Shown one piece after another: positions 8,550 through 17,980 of a stretch of 64,000 nucleotides of DNA (position 1 is its first letter; each line of letters begins with the position of its first letter). Under the pieces are notes generated by a model that was not told the DNA's origin, searched no databases, and saw only the letters and a program-made list of their open reading frames with translations. Origin of the DNA: Bacteroidia bacterium (GTDB lineage Bacteria > Bacteroidota > Bacteroidia > B-17B0 > Aurantibacillaceae); assembly GCA_022841465.1 (NCBI GenBank), contig JALHRL010000003.1, positions 155,571 through 219,570 on the forward strand. The letters run 5' to 3'. The position numbers and the translations under genes are program-made.

Positions 8550-9869
8550 TTAAAGTGCTTCTTGTAACTCTTCCATTTTCATACTTCTAGATCCCTTTAT
8601 TAAAACTGTTGCGTTTTCTATTTTATTCTCGGTAAGGAATTTTTTGCAATCTGCTGTTGTTTTAAATGTTTTAAATGGGTTATTTTCCAATACAGAAAAT
8701 TCATTGCCAACCAACAAAACATTACTTAATTTTTTTTCGTTTAATAAACTCACTATCACACCATGTTCTGATTTGCTATATGCTCCTAACTCAAACATAT
8801 CTCCCAACAATAACCACTTATTTTCTGAAGGATAACTGGCAAAATTTTCAATCGCAGCCTTCATGCTGTTTGGATTTGCGTTGTATGCATCCAGTAAAAT
8901 TTTGTTTGTTTTGGTAATTACGAGTTGAGAACGATTCATTTCAGGAACATAGTTACTTAATGCTTCGTTTATTAATTCATCTTCTACTTTAAAATAATTT
9001 CCAACACAAGTTGCGGCTAAACAATTGATAAAGTTGTAGGTTCCTGTAATTTGAGTTTTTATCAAGGGGAGTTTTGACCAGTTTTTTTCACCATATCGGG
9101 TTGTCCATTTAAAACAAACTGTTTCGCCTTCTTCCATTTGCTTACCAATTACATCGTATAGTTTTTTGCACCCGTATGATATTTTATCATTTTCCTTTGC
9201 TAAGTCATGTAATAAATCGTCATCTCCATTTGTAAAAACCCTCCCCCCTTTTTCTTTTACATAACGGTACATTTCACTTTTGCCTTTTATAACACCTTCT
9301 ATTCCGCCAAAACCTTCTAAATGTGCTTTACCTATATTGGTTATTAATCCAAAATCGGGCTCTGCAATTCTACATAACTCGTCAATTTCTCCTTGGTGAT
9401 TGGCGCCCATTTCAATAATTGCAAACTCGTGACAACTTCTAAGTTTTAATAATGTTAACGGAACACCTATGTGGTTATTTAAATTCCCAATTGTGGCCAG
9501 TGTCTTAAATTTTTTTGAAAGTACTGCATTAATTAGTTCCTTATGCGTTGTTTTAGCATTGCTTCCTGTAATTGCTAAAAAAGGAATAGTAAATTGTTTG
9601 CGATAGTAATTTGCTAAATTTTGTAATGCTTTTAAACCATGCTCTACAAAAAAAATATTTTTCCCATCGGCGAATTTCTCCTCATCAACAATTGCATATT
9701 TACAACCAGAATCAATTGCTTTTTGTGCAAATTCGTTGGCATTAAAATTTGGCCCTTTAATGCTAAAAAACAAGGAATTGTTTTCAAGTTTTCTTGTATC
9801 GGTGCATACATTGTAATCTGCTTCTGCATACAATTTATAAAGTTGTTCAATTTTCAATTTCTCAATCAT
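8550..9869 (-). CDS. murF: UDP-N-acetylmuramoyl-tripeptide--D-alanyl-D-alanine ligase
   Basis: MurF adds D-Ala-D-Ala to the UDP-MurNAc-tripeptide in the cytoplasm, the last soluble peptidoglycan precursor step. The protein has 439 residues from MIEKLKIEQL. Family features are the N-terminal domain (CTDTRKLENNSLFFSIKG), the Mur ligase segment NLNNHIGVPLTLLKL, IEMGANHQGEIDELC, ITNIGKAHLEGFGG and LLDAYNANPNSM. The P-loop reads GSNAKTTHKE: residue 105 is Ala where the Walker-A motif normally has Gly, and residue 109 is His where Thr is usual. An upstream in-frame ATG at 9929 would place the N-terminus inside the gldJ terminator hairpin, so the start at 9869 is preferred. Confidence 0.93.
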   Translation of the reverse strand: MIEKLKIEQLYKLYAEADYNVCTDTRKLENNSLFFSIKGPNFNANEFAQKAIDSGCKYAIVDEEKFADGKNIFFVEHGLKALQNLANYYRKQFTIPFLAITGSNAKTTHKELINAVLSKKFKTLATIGNLNNHIGVPLTLLKLRSCHEFAIIEMGANHQGEIDELCRIAEPDFGLITNIGKAHLEGFGGIEGVIKGKSEMYRYVKEKGGRVFTNGDDDLLHDLAKENDKISYGCKKLYDVIGKQMEEGETVCFKWTTRYGEKNWSKLPLIKTQITGTYNFINCLAATCVGNYFKVEDELINEALSNYVPEMNRSQLVITKTNKILLDAYNANPNSMKAAIENFASYPSENKWLLLGDMFELGAYSKSEHGVIVSLLNEKKLSNVLLVGNEFSVLENNPFKTFKTTADCKKFLTENKIENATVLIKGSRSMKMEELQEAL

Positions 9870-9880
9870 ACTACAAAATA

Positions 9881-9917
9881 AAAAACCCTTAAGCTTTAAA
9901 CTTAAGGGTTCTTTTTT
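9881..9917 (-). terminator. Intrinsic terminator downstream of gldJ
   Basis: A 10-bp stem (9884-9893 with 9901-9910, AACCCTTAAG/CTTAAGGGTT) has a 7-base loop. On the minus strand it is followed by a T-run. It sits between the gldJ stop and the murF start and separates the two transcripts. Confidence 0.87.
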
Positions 9918-9931
9918 ATTTTTCAACAATA

Positions 9932-11596
9932 TTATTTACCCATCCCTACAGGGCTACCCACTCGTGTCATTGCACAACGGAAACCTAACCAAGCATTCGC
10001 CTGACGTTGGTCTAAGTAACGACGAGTACCCGGATTTAAGAAATAAGCACGGTCTCTCCAGCTACCACCTTTAATAACACGCGACTTATCATTTACTAAA
10101 GATGTTTTTGCATACTCATACATCATTTTATCTGATTTGTCAGTATATGCATCTTCTCCTAATTCAAAATAAATACTAGACATAACATCACCATCTAAGT
10201 AATTTATGTAATCAGCAGTTTTATAATTTCTTCTTTCATCTAAGTTATCAGTTGCTACAGCTAAGGAAACTTCGCGCCATTGAACACGGCCCGGAATATC
10301 TGATTTTCCATCTGCAGATGCGTTATTGTTACCGTTAGGATCAACAGTCATAATTGTTAAAACGCTATCCACTACCTCAGCTGTTTCACCACTAGTACCA
10401 TGTGCTGTTGGAGGATTAACTTTATGTGTGAATTTTTGATAGATAGGCCCATCTACATTTGTTAAAATTTCTCCACCGTAACCACCAATCAGAGTTGTAC
10501 TATCTTTTTGTTGTGTAGTAAAAATATTTCCACGGAAAGGACGGAATTCATCCGCATCTTGACCTGTATTAGGGCGATAAACATCCATTACCCACTCCGT
10601 TACATTACCAGCCATGTTATATAAACCATAATCGTTTGGCCAATAAGAATATACCGGAGCTGTTACGTCGGCATTATCATTTAAGAAACCTGCTGTTCCC
10701 ATATAATCACCAGCTCCGCGAACAAAGTTGGCATTAATTTGCCCAATAAATGCATCGGTAGCATTACGCACGCCATGGCCATTCCAAGGATAAATTCTAC
10801 GATCGGTAATACGCTCACCTATTGTATTTCCAATTAAACCATAAGCAGCATATTCCCACTCCGCTTCTGTTGGAAGGCGGTACTTTGGTAAAAATATACC
10901 ATCTTCCATACGCACATCGCGCTCAGGGTTTTGATCATCAAATGAAGGTAATTTTTGTTTTAATTGACCTTGCCATTTACCGGCTAAATAAGCTTCTGTG
11001 CTAAAGTAATCTTGATCGGAAGGGCTAGGTGTGTGATCTAACAATCCCTCACGAACTAAAATAAATTCGTTTACACGATCGGTACGCCATGCGCAAAAAT
11101 CGTTGGCTTGTAACCAGTTAACGCCTACAACCGGGTAATCACGGTATGCAGGGTGACGTAAATAGTATTCTACATAAGGCTCGTTATAAGCTAATTTCTC
11201 ACGCCAAACCAAAGTATCGGGTAAGGCTTTATAATAAATATCCGGGAAAGTTGGACCAAATACTCTGGCTGTCCAGTATAAATATTCTAAATAACCTATA
11301 TTACTAACTTCGGTTTCATCCATATAAAAAGATGAAACGGTAACCTTTCTTGGAACATTATTCCATTCGTAAGTAACATCATGTTCGGTACGACCCATTG
11401 TAAAGGCACCACCTTCAATCAAAACCAATCCAGGTCCTGTTTCTTGCTCTTCGTAAGGAACCTTTTCAAAACCACCATTTGTAGGGTCGTTATAAGCCCA
11501 ACCTGAAACAGGTGAACGCTCCTGAGCACATGAAACCAAAATTACAGCCATAATAGCTGTTAATGTTTTTCGGTTTTTGATCCAATTTATATTCAT
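9932..11596 (-). CDS. gldJ: Gliding motility lipoprotein GldJ
   Basis: A 554-residue lipoprotein. The signal peptide ends in the lipobox LVSC, with the lipidated Cys at 23. The body is a formylglycine-generating-enzyme (sulfatase-modifying factor) fold: GPGLVLIEGGAFTMG, SSFYMDETEVSNIGYLEYL, VVGVNWLQANDFCAWR, RLPTEAEWEYAAYG, YNMAGNVTEWVMDVYR and RVIKGGSWRDRAYFLNPGTR. The opening WAYNDPTNGGFE and the length distinguish GldJ from GldK. GldJ is needed for gliding and stabilises other Gld/T9SS components, and is thought to be structural rather than catalytic. It lies downstream of a porP/sprF-type gene (134-base gap, no clear terminator) and next to porU-porV. This neighbourhood is also found in Flavobacterium johnsoniae. 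Confidence 0.93.
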   Translation of the reverse strand: MNINWIKNRKTLTAIMAVILVSCAQERSPVSGWAYNDPTNGGFEKVPYEEQETGPGLVLIEGGAFTMGRTEHDVTYEWNNVPRKVTVSSFYMDETEVSNIGYLEYLYWTARVFGPTFPDIYYKALPDTLVWREKLAYNEPYVEYYLRHPAYRDYPVVGVNWLQANDFCAWRTDRVNEFILVREGLLDHTPSPSDQDYFSTEAYLAGKWQGQLKQKLPSFDDQNPERDVRMEDGIFLPKYRLPTEAEWEYAAYGLIGNTIGERITDRRIYPWNGHGVRNATDAFIGQINANFVRGAGDYMGTAGFLNDNADVTAPVYSYWPNDYGLYNMAGNVTEWVMDVYRPNTGQDADEFRPFRGNIFTTQQKDSTTLIGGYGGEILTNVDGPIYQKFTHKVNPPTAHGTSGETAEVVDSVLTIMTVDPNGNNNASADGKSDIPGRVQWREVSLAVATDNLDERRNYKTADYINYLDGDVMSSIYFELGEDAYTDKSDKMMYEYAKTSLVNDKSRVIKGGSWRDRAYFLNPGTRRYLDQRQANAWLGFRCAMTRVGSPVGMGK

Positions 11597-11730
11597 ATCT
11601 CTATATTTCTAAAAAAGTACTAAATACTTATAATTCAATTTAACAGATTTAGTTACAGTTTATTTTACAATTAAAAACACTTTACTTAAGACGCTATAAC
11701 GTAATATAATTTAAAAGGTTACAAAATTTC

Positions 11731-12678
11731 TTAAAAAGATGGGCAGCTAATCGTTCTGTATTTCTTACGTTTAGGCTTACACTCGAACTGAATTTGTAAC
11801 GAAATTTCGTGTGAACCAGCAGTGTTACCGCTTAATTTTGAAACAGTTACATCATAACTATAACCAAACTTAAAGTTATTGTTTTGAACTCCAATTAATG
11901 CAATTACAGCATCTAAATTACGATACCATAAACCCGCTACAAAAGCTCCTTTTACATAATATAATCCTAAATTTAACTGTTGAAATTTCTGCTGAGCCTG
12001 AAATAAAATATTAGGTGATAAGTAACTCTCGTTTCCTTTTTCTAAAGGTATAATCATACCAGCATGTCCTGTAAACTTAGCCGGTAACTTAGAAACCCCT
12101 AAAAGCCCCTCATCTGGTTGAGTAATATGATGCGCTGCAAAACCAAAGAAATAGTTTTTACTGTATCCTAAAACACCGGCTGAAAAATCGGCATTTGCCT
12201 TTTTAGCTGCAGGTACAATTTCTGATGTATTCCAAACGAAACCTCTTCTTGCATCAATCATATCACCAAAGTTTAAACGGCCTCTATCTAATGTTTTTTG
12301 AAAATAAGTAGCCTGAATACCAAATTTTAATGAAAATTCACGTGTTATAGGTGCATGATACGAATAAACTAAACTGGCATTGGTGTTTCTTAACGTTCCT
12401 TTCGCCTGGTCGTCGCTCATTACAATAACACCCAAACCGCCACCCAAAAAATCTAAATGTTGATCATAGGATGCAGAGTATGTAACATAAGTTCCTGAAA
12501 TATTAGGCCATTGATTACGGTAGTTTAAGCAAACACGCGCGCATCTTGCGGTACCGGCAAATGCAGGATTTAAATATACCGGGTTAGCATAAAACTGGGT
12601 AAATTGCGGATCCTGAGCTTTCAAGTCGCCTAAAATTGCTGTAAAAACAAGCAATACGAGAATTATTCGTTTTGTCAT
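11731..12678 (-). CDS. PorP/SprF family T9SS-associated outer-membrane protein
   Basis: The protein has 315 residues from MTKRIILVLLVFTAILGDLKAQ, a normal signal peptide. The mature start DPQFTQFYANPVYLNPAFAG is the family signature. Strand-rich barrel sequence follows (FKFGYSYDVTVSKLSGNTAG, HEISLQIQFEC) and the protein ends KKYRTISCPSF. An ATG 60 bases upstream would add a poor N-terminus and would lie across the promoter, so it is rejected. PorP/SprF proteins are outer-membrane partners of T9SS and help export or attach adhesins of SprB type. Its position between gldJ and the divergent porU suggests a core T9SS role rather than service to one adhesin, but this is inference. Confidence 0.9.
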   Translation of the reverse strand: MTKRIILVLLVFTAILGDLKAQDPQFTQFYANPVYLNPAFAGTARCARVCLNYRNQWPNISGTYVTYSASYDQHLDFLGGGLGVIVMSDDQAKGTLRNTNASLVYSYHAPITREFSLKFGIQATYFQKTLDRGRLNFGDMIDARRGFVWNTSEIVPAAKKANADFSAGVLGYSKNYFFGFAAHHITQPDEGLLGVSKLPAKFTGHAGMIIPLEKGNESYLSPNILFQAQQKFQQLNLGLYYVKGAFVAGLWYRNLDAVIALIGVQNNNFKFGYSYDVTVSKLSGNTAGSHEISLQIQFECKPKRKKYRTISCPSF

Positions 12679-12703
12679 AAAAAGTTGTACCAATCCTACC
12701 TTA

Positions 12704-12733
12704 CAAATATAATAATGTATTTTTAAAAACAAA
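12704..12733 (-). promoter_or_regulatory. Bacteroidota promoter upstream of the porP/sprF-gldJ unit
   Basis: On the minus strand TTTG (12730-12733) is followed after 18 bases by TATATTTG (12704-12711), a perfect TAnnTTTG. The expected transcript starts about 20 bases before the chosen ATG at 12678, which also argues against the longer reading frame. Confidence 0.7.
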
Positions 12734-12799
12734 AACATTTTCTTAACAATATTTTACTGAAGTAAACGTTTTTAATTTGTTAATATTACGACTTTTAAT

Positions 12800-15700
12800 A
12801 TGAAATACCACTTATTTCTTCTTCTTTTTACTTGTTGCAACTTGCTTTTTTCGCAAAGAAGCGAATTTAACAATTTGAGCGGGTCAAAATCGGTTAATCC
12901 GTCTAATATTTTAAATTACAACGTAAATTTAGCAGAAAGGTTACTTTTAAAAAACGCATTATACAATTCCAAAAAGAATAATTTACCTTATTATTTACAC
13001 ACTACCGAAACAAATTTAAATGAAATTGCCATTCCTGAACTAAAGGTAAAATCAAGTATCACCCTTTCTGTTTCTTTAGCTGAGTTTATCAAAAACAATT
13101 ACTCAAACTATTTAAAAAACAATTATTTTATTTCAAACAACTCTATTATTTCTTCGTCAAAACGTATAAACAATTGTGAAGTAATCCCTTTTAGAATTAA
13201 TGAATTTAATCAGGTTGAAGAACTAATTGATTATGAAATTACATGGAAAAAAAAGCCTTCTGCTGAACGAATTTCTACAACAACCAATTTTAAAAACAAT
13301 TCTGTTTTGGCAAGTGGCAAATGGTATAAAATTGCAATTACTTCAACCGGAGTTCATAAAATTTCACATTCGTTTTTAGTAAACGCAGGTATTCCAATTG
13401 CAGGAATTAATCCGAAAAACATTCGCATATATGGTAATGGCGGGCAACAGCTTGCCGAAAAAAATATGAATTTCAGATATGATGACTTGGAGGAAAACGC
13501 AATTCAAGTTGTTGGAGAAAACGATAATAGTTTTGATAACGGTGATTATATTTTATTTTACGCACACGGAACAACAACTTGGCAAAAAACCAACTTGAAT
13601 AGTGGTTTAATTTTTAAACACTTTATTAATAATTACAGCGATACCGCTTTTTACTATTTAAATTTTGATATTGGTACAGGTAAACGAGTTGCAGTACAAA
13701 ATTCTTTAGCTACTCCTCCAAACGTTACAACTAATTCTTTTGATTATTATAATTTTCATGAATTAGATAAAACAAACTTTGTAAAAAGCGGAAGAAATTT
13801 TTATGGCGAATATTTTGACTTCACCACTAACTACAACTTTTCTTTTAACGATAATAATTTTATTGTTGGTGACACAATTAGATCAGAGTGCACCATTGCC
13901 GGTAGAGGAACTTTCTTAAACACTTATAATGTAAATGGCAATGGAATTAATTTTAATATCTCATGCAACGGCCTTAATATCTCAAATTATTTAGAAGATT
14001 ATGCAGCAGTTAAAACTGGCAGCGGAAAAAGTTTAAATACAAATCCTAACACCATTGGTTTTAATATTTCTAAACAAACAGCCAATGCAGTTGGTTACCT
14101 AGATAAACTTACAGTTAACGCCAGAAGAAATTTGGTATTCAATGGGCCGCAATTTTCTTTCAGAGATTTAAGAACTACCGGCACCGGAAATATTTGCGAA
14201 TATCAATTAAGCGCAGGAAATACAGATAATATTAATATATGGAATGTAACCGATCAGATAAATCCTACCAAACAATTATTTACAATTGCCGGAAACAACT
14301 TTTCTTTTGTATCTTCTAGTGACAGCTTAAATGAATATATAATTTTTAATGATTTTTTATTACCTCAACCGGTTTATTATGGTGAAGTTGCCAATCAAAA
14401 CCTACATGCATTGCAACAGGCAGATTACGTAATTGTAACGCCTCCACAATTTCTTGCGCAAGCAAACAGGTTAGCCGTTTTACATCAGCAAAATGAAGGT
14501 TTAACCTATGCTGTTGTTACAACTAACCAAGTTTACAACGAATTTGGAAGCGGAAAAGCAGATGCCGCTGCCATTAGAGATTTTACAAGAATGCTTTACA
14601 CCAGAGGTGCAGCTATTTCTAAACCAACAAAATATCTTTTATTATTTGGAAGAGGTTCTTATCACAACAAAAATGGGAGAAGTGGCAATTCAAACCTTAT
14701 TCCTACCTACCAATCTGAAAATTCAGTATCGGTTATTTATAGCGTAGCCTCCGATGATTTTTATTCGTTAATGGATGATAACGAAGGAGAACTTGCAGAA
14801 AGTTTTGGTGGAATGGATTTAGGTGTAGGAAGACTTGTTGTTTCTACTGTTTCGCAGGCAGAAGAAGTAACAAGAAAAATTGAAAACTATTACAAAAAGG
14901 GCGGCCTTCCTCCCCTTTCAATTGACAATTGTAATATTACCGAAAAAAACCAATTAATGGGAGATTGGCGAAACTACCTTCTGTTTTGTGCAGATGATGG
15001 TGATCTAGCATTACACATGTGGCAAGCAGATAATCTTTCCAATAAAGTAAAAAACTCAAATCCTGCATATAATATTGATAAAGTTTACATTGATGCTTAC
15101 AAGGGTTTAAGCACCCCAGGTGGAAAACGCTATCCGGATATGGTTGCCGCATTTAATAATAGAATTAACAAAGGATGCTTAATTATGAATTATACCGGAC
15201 ACGGAGGTGAAGTTGGATTATCTGCAGAACGTGTTGTGGATATTCCCGGCATAAACAGCTGGACCAATTTTAATAACCTCCCCTTATTTATTACGGCAAC
15301 TTGTGAGTTTAGCCGTTACGACGACCCCGACAGAATTTCGGCAGGAGAAATTTGTTTATTAAATCCAAGAGGCGGTTCAATTGCTATGTTAACAACATGC
15401 CGGCTAGCATTTTCTAATTTTAATGAAACTTTAAACAATAGGCTGTTTGATTTTGTTTTTAAAAAACAAGCAAACAATAAAATGCCTACTCTTGGTGATA
15501 TAATTAAGAATACAAAAGCATATTTGGGTCAAAATTTTTTCTACTCCAATTTTCATTTATTAGGAGATCCTGCTTTAACGCTTGCCTATCCGCAAAACAA
15601 AGTCTTTACATCAGAAATTAATGGCAATTCTGTTACCCCAACATCTACCGATACAATTAAAGGATTATCAAAAGTTACCATTAAGGGTTTTGTAGCTGAT

Positions 15701-16699
15701 ACAACGGGTTTAAAACTTACTAACTTTAATGGGTTTGTTTACCCTATGGTTTTTGATAAAAAAGAAATTATCACTTGTCAATTAAACGATCCGGGTTCTT
15801 CCATTAGCAGTGGAACCCTTGTTCCGTTTAAATTTATTGCCCAGCAAAATATTATTTACAAGGGCAAAGCAGAAGTAAAAAATGGTGATTTCACTTTCTC
15901 CTTTATGGTTCCAAAAGACGTTTCATTCTCTTACGGTAATGCTAAAATAAGCTATTATGCTACCGATGGCTATAGTGATGCACAAGGTAATCACGATAGT
16001 GTTAAAGTTGGTGGATTAGACCCCAACGCAATACCGGATGTTGTGGGTCCGCAGGTTAAATTGTATTTAAACAGTAAAACGTTTGTAAATGGCGGAACTA
16101 CCAATCAAAACCCAATTTTAATGGCAGAAGTTACCGATTCAAGTGGAATAAATACGGTTGGTACCGGTTTTGGGCATGATATAACAGCTATTATAGATAA
16201 TAATAGCAATTTGCCTTATGTTTTAAATGATTATTACGAAACCAATTTAAATAGTTATCAGAGTGGTATTATACGATATCAGTTATCCGATTTAGAAGAA
16301 GGCCCGCATCAATTAAGCCTTAAAGTTTGGGATGTGCAAAACAATTCGTCGCTTACCACCACCGATTTTGTTGTTGCGAAAAGTGCCGATTTAGCTTTAA
16401 ATATGGTTTTAAATTACCCAAATCCCTTCACTACAAATACTAAATTCTTTTTTGAACATAATCGCAATTGCGATGATATTAAAGTATTAATTCAAGTGTT
16501 TACAATAAGCGGAAAAATTGCTAAATCAATTTCTACCACCATTAATTGTGAAGGATTTAGAAATGAAGGGATTGTTTGGGACGGAAAAGATGATTTTGGT
16601 GATAAATTGGGCCGAGGGGTTTATTTGTATAAAGTTTCCATCTCTGATAGAGATAATAAAAAAGCAGAAAAAATTGAAAAATTGGTAATACTAAATTAG
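12800..16699 (+). CDS. porU: T9SS C-terminal signal peptidase/sortase PorU
   Basis: A 1299-residue surface protease of the gingipain C25 family. The signal peptide is MKYHLFLLLFTCCNLLFS. An N-terminal beta-rich prodomain-like region runs to about residue 530. The catalytic domain follows, with the His at 801 in NYTGHGGEVG and the Cys at 835 in FITATCEFSRYDDP. The C-terminus has a type-A-like domain (VLNYPNPFTTNTKF, GRGVYLYKV), as in other PorU proteins, which are not themselves cleaved there. PorU removes the sorting domain of T9SS cargo and attaches cargo to A-LPS. porV starts 39 bases downstream on the same strand, which fits the known PorU-PorV attachment complex. The divergent porP/sprF gene shares the upstream gap. 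Confidence 0.94.
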   Translation: MKYHLFLLLFTCCNLLFSQRSEFNNLSGSKSVNPSNILNYNVNLAERLLLKNALYNSKKNNLPYYLHTTETNLNEIAIPELKVKSSITLSVSLAEFIKNNYSNYLKNNYFISNNSIISSSKRINNCEVIPFRINEFNQVEELIDYEITWKKKPSAERISTTTNFKNNSVLASGKWYKIAITSTGVHKISHSFLVNAGIPIAGINPKNIRIYGNGGQQLAEKNMNFRYDDLEENAIQVVGENDNSFDNGDYILFYAHGTTTWQKTNLNSGLIFKHFINNYSDTAFYYLNFDIGTGKRVAVQNSLATPPNVTTNSFDYYNFHELDKTNFVKSGRNFYGEYFDFTTNYNFSFNDNNFIVGDTIRSECTIAGRGTFLNTYNVNGNGINFNISCNGLNISNYLEDYAAVKTGSGKSLNTNPNTIGFNISKQTANAVGYLDKLTVNARRNLVFNGPQFSFRDLRTTGTGNICEYQLSAGNTDNINIWNVTDQINPTKQLFTIAGNNFSFVSSSDSLNEYIIFNDFLLPQPVYYGEVANQNLHALQQADYVIVTPPQFLAQANRLAVLHQQNEGLTYAVVTTNQVYNEFGSGKADAAAIRDFTRMLYTRGAAISKPTKYLLLFGRGSYHNKNGRSGNSNLIPTYQSENSVSVIYSVASDDFYSLMDDNEGELAESFGGMDLGVGRLVVSTVSQAEEVTRKIENYYKKGGLPPLSIDNCNITEKNQLMGDWRNYLLFCADDGDLALHMWQADNLSNKVKNSNPAYNIDKVYIDAYKGLSTPGGKRYPDMVAAFNNRINKGCLIMNYTGHGGEVGLSAERVVDIPGINSWTNFNNLPLFITATCEFSRYDDPDRISAGEICLLNPRGGSIAMLTTCRLAFSNFNETLNNRLFDFVFKKQANNKMPTLGDIIKNTKAYLGQNFFYSNFHLLGDPALTLAYPQNKVFTSEINGNSVTPTSTDTIKGLSKVTIKGFVADTTGLKLTNFNGFVYPMVFDKKEIITCQLNDPGSSISSGTLVPFKFIAQQNIIYKGKAEVKNGDFTFSFMVPKDVSFSYGNAKISYYATDGYSDAQGNHDSVKVGGLDPNAIPDVVGPQVKLYLNSKTFVNGGTTNQNPILMAEVTDSSGINTVGTGFGHDITAIIDNNSNLPYVLNDYYETNLNSYQSGIIRYQLSDLEEGPHQLSLKVWDVQNNSSLTTTDFVVAKSADLALNMVLNYPNPFTTNTKFFFEHNRNCDDIKVLIQVFTISGKIAKSISTTINCEGFRNEGIVWDGKDDFGDKLGRGVYLYKVSISDRDNKKAEKIEKLVILN

Positions 16700-16738
16700 T
16701 ATATTTAGCGTTCTAAATTGAGACCGTTAGAAGTTGAC

Positions 16739-17980
16739 ATGAAAAAGATAGGATTATATGTTTTGGCAAGCCTTTTAAGTTTTAAAGGAGTTTCTCAAAT
16801 TAGCGCGCAGCAATTGGGTGGTAAAACGCTTAACCCTATTACTACCGCAGTGCCCTTTCTCTTAATTAGCCCAGATAGCAAACAAGGTGCATTAGGCGAT
16901 GCAGGTGTTGCTACGGACCCGGATGCCAACTCAACCTACTGGAATGGTAGTAAACTAGCTTTTGCCGATAAAAAATTTGGTGTGGCATTAACAGCAACGC
17001 CTTGGTTAAGAAATTTAGTACCCGACATTTATCTTTATTACCTCAGCGGTTATTCTAAAATTAATAAAAATCAAGCAATTAGTGCTTCCTTAAGATACTT
17101 TACTTTGGGAAATATTCAATTAACAGATGCGCAAGGAAACAGCACCGGAGATTTTAAACCTAACGAGTTTTCTTTTGATATTGGTTTCTCACAAAAACTT
17201 GCAAAAAATTTCTCCTTGGGGGTTGCATCTCGTTTTATCAATTCAAGTATTAGTCGTGTTTATTTTAACGGCCAACAAGGAAATGCTGCAAGTACCGTAG
17301 CTGTAGATTTAACCATGTTTTACAAAAGTGATGTGTTTAAACTTGGAGAAAAAAATGCATATGCCACCGGTGGTTTAGCTTTTACAAATTTAGGTGCTAA
17401 AATTAAATACAGCACTGAGAAAAATTTTATTCCTATGAACATGCGCTTAGGAGGTGGTTTAAAAGTTAATTTAGATGACTTTAACACCTTTGGCGTGTAC
17501 CTTGATTTTAATAAACTACTTGTTCCAACGCCTCCTATTTATGAATATGCAACAGACAGTTTAGGTAATACCACCCCTAACATTGCTATTGATCCAGTAA
17601 CTGGTGCAAAAATTATTAAAAAGGGCAAAGACCCAAATGTTCCCGTAGCACAAGGTATCTTCCAATCGTTTAACGATGCACCGGGTGGTTTAAAAGAAGA
17701 ATTACAAGAGGTAAACATAAGCGGAGGTATTGAATATGAATACAACAAAGTTTTTGCCGTACGTGCCGGATATTTTCATGAACCAAAAACAAAAGGAGCT
17801 CGTCAGTTTTTTACCTTAGGAATTGGATTTAAATACAGCGTTGGAAGTGTTGATATATCGTATTTAATTCCGCGCACAATAAACAATCCGCTTCAAAACA
17901 CTTTCCGTATTTCTTTAGCGTTTTATTTTGATGCTGATAAGAAAAAAGACGATGCGCAACCTGCGCTTATTCAACCTTAG
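16739..17980 (+). CDS. porV: T9SS outer-membrane shuttle protein PorV (LptO)
   Basis: The protein has 413 residues from MKKIGLYVLASLLS. An in-frame start 21 bases earlier would spoil the signal peptide. Mature-region hallmarks are TAVPFLLISPDSKQGALGDA, then GVATDPDANSTYWNGSKLAF and TPWLRNLVPDIYLYYLSGY. It is a FadL-like 14-strand barrel by family knowledge. PorV collects cargo from the SprA translocon by binding the sorting domain and hands it to PorU. It follows porU closely and is presumably co-transcribed with it. Its last 14 bases overlap the 3' end of the convergent DUF2779 gene, with no terminator between. Confidence 0.94.
   Translation: MKKIGLYVLASLLSFKGVSQISAQQLGGKTLNPITTAVPFLLISPDSKQGALGDAGVATDPDANSTYWNGSKLAFADKKFGVALTATPWLRNLVPDIYLYYLSGYSKINKNQAISASLRYFTLGNIQLTDAQGNSTGDFKPNEFSFDIGFSQKLAKNFSLGVASRFINSSISRVYFNGQQGNAASTVAVDLTMFYKSDVFKLGEKNAYATGGLAFTNLGAKIKYSTEKNFIPMNMRLGGGLKVNLDDFNTFGVYLDFNKLLVPTPPIYEYATDSLGNTTPNIAIDPVTGAKIIKKGKDPNVPVAQGIFQSFNDAPGGLKEELQEVNISGGIEYEYNKVFAVRAGYFHEPKTKGARQFFTLGIGFKYSVGSVDISYLIPRTINNPLQNTFRISLAFYFDADKKKDDAQPALIQP

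Noticed and set aside
9932-11596. Active formylglycine-generating enzyme or sulfatase maturation factor.
   Set aside because: The fold is of that family, but lipoprotein signal, length, opening motif and neighbours identify GldJ, and no sulfatase gene is present.
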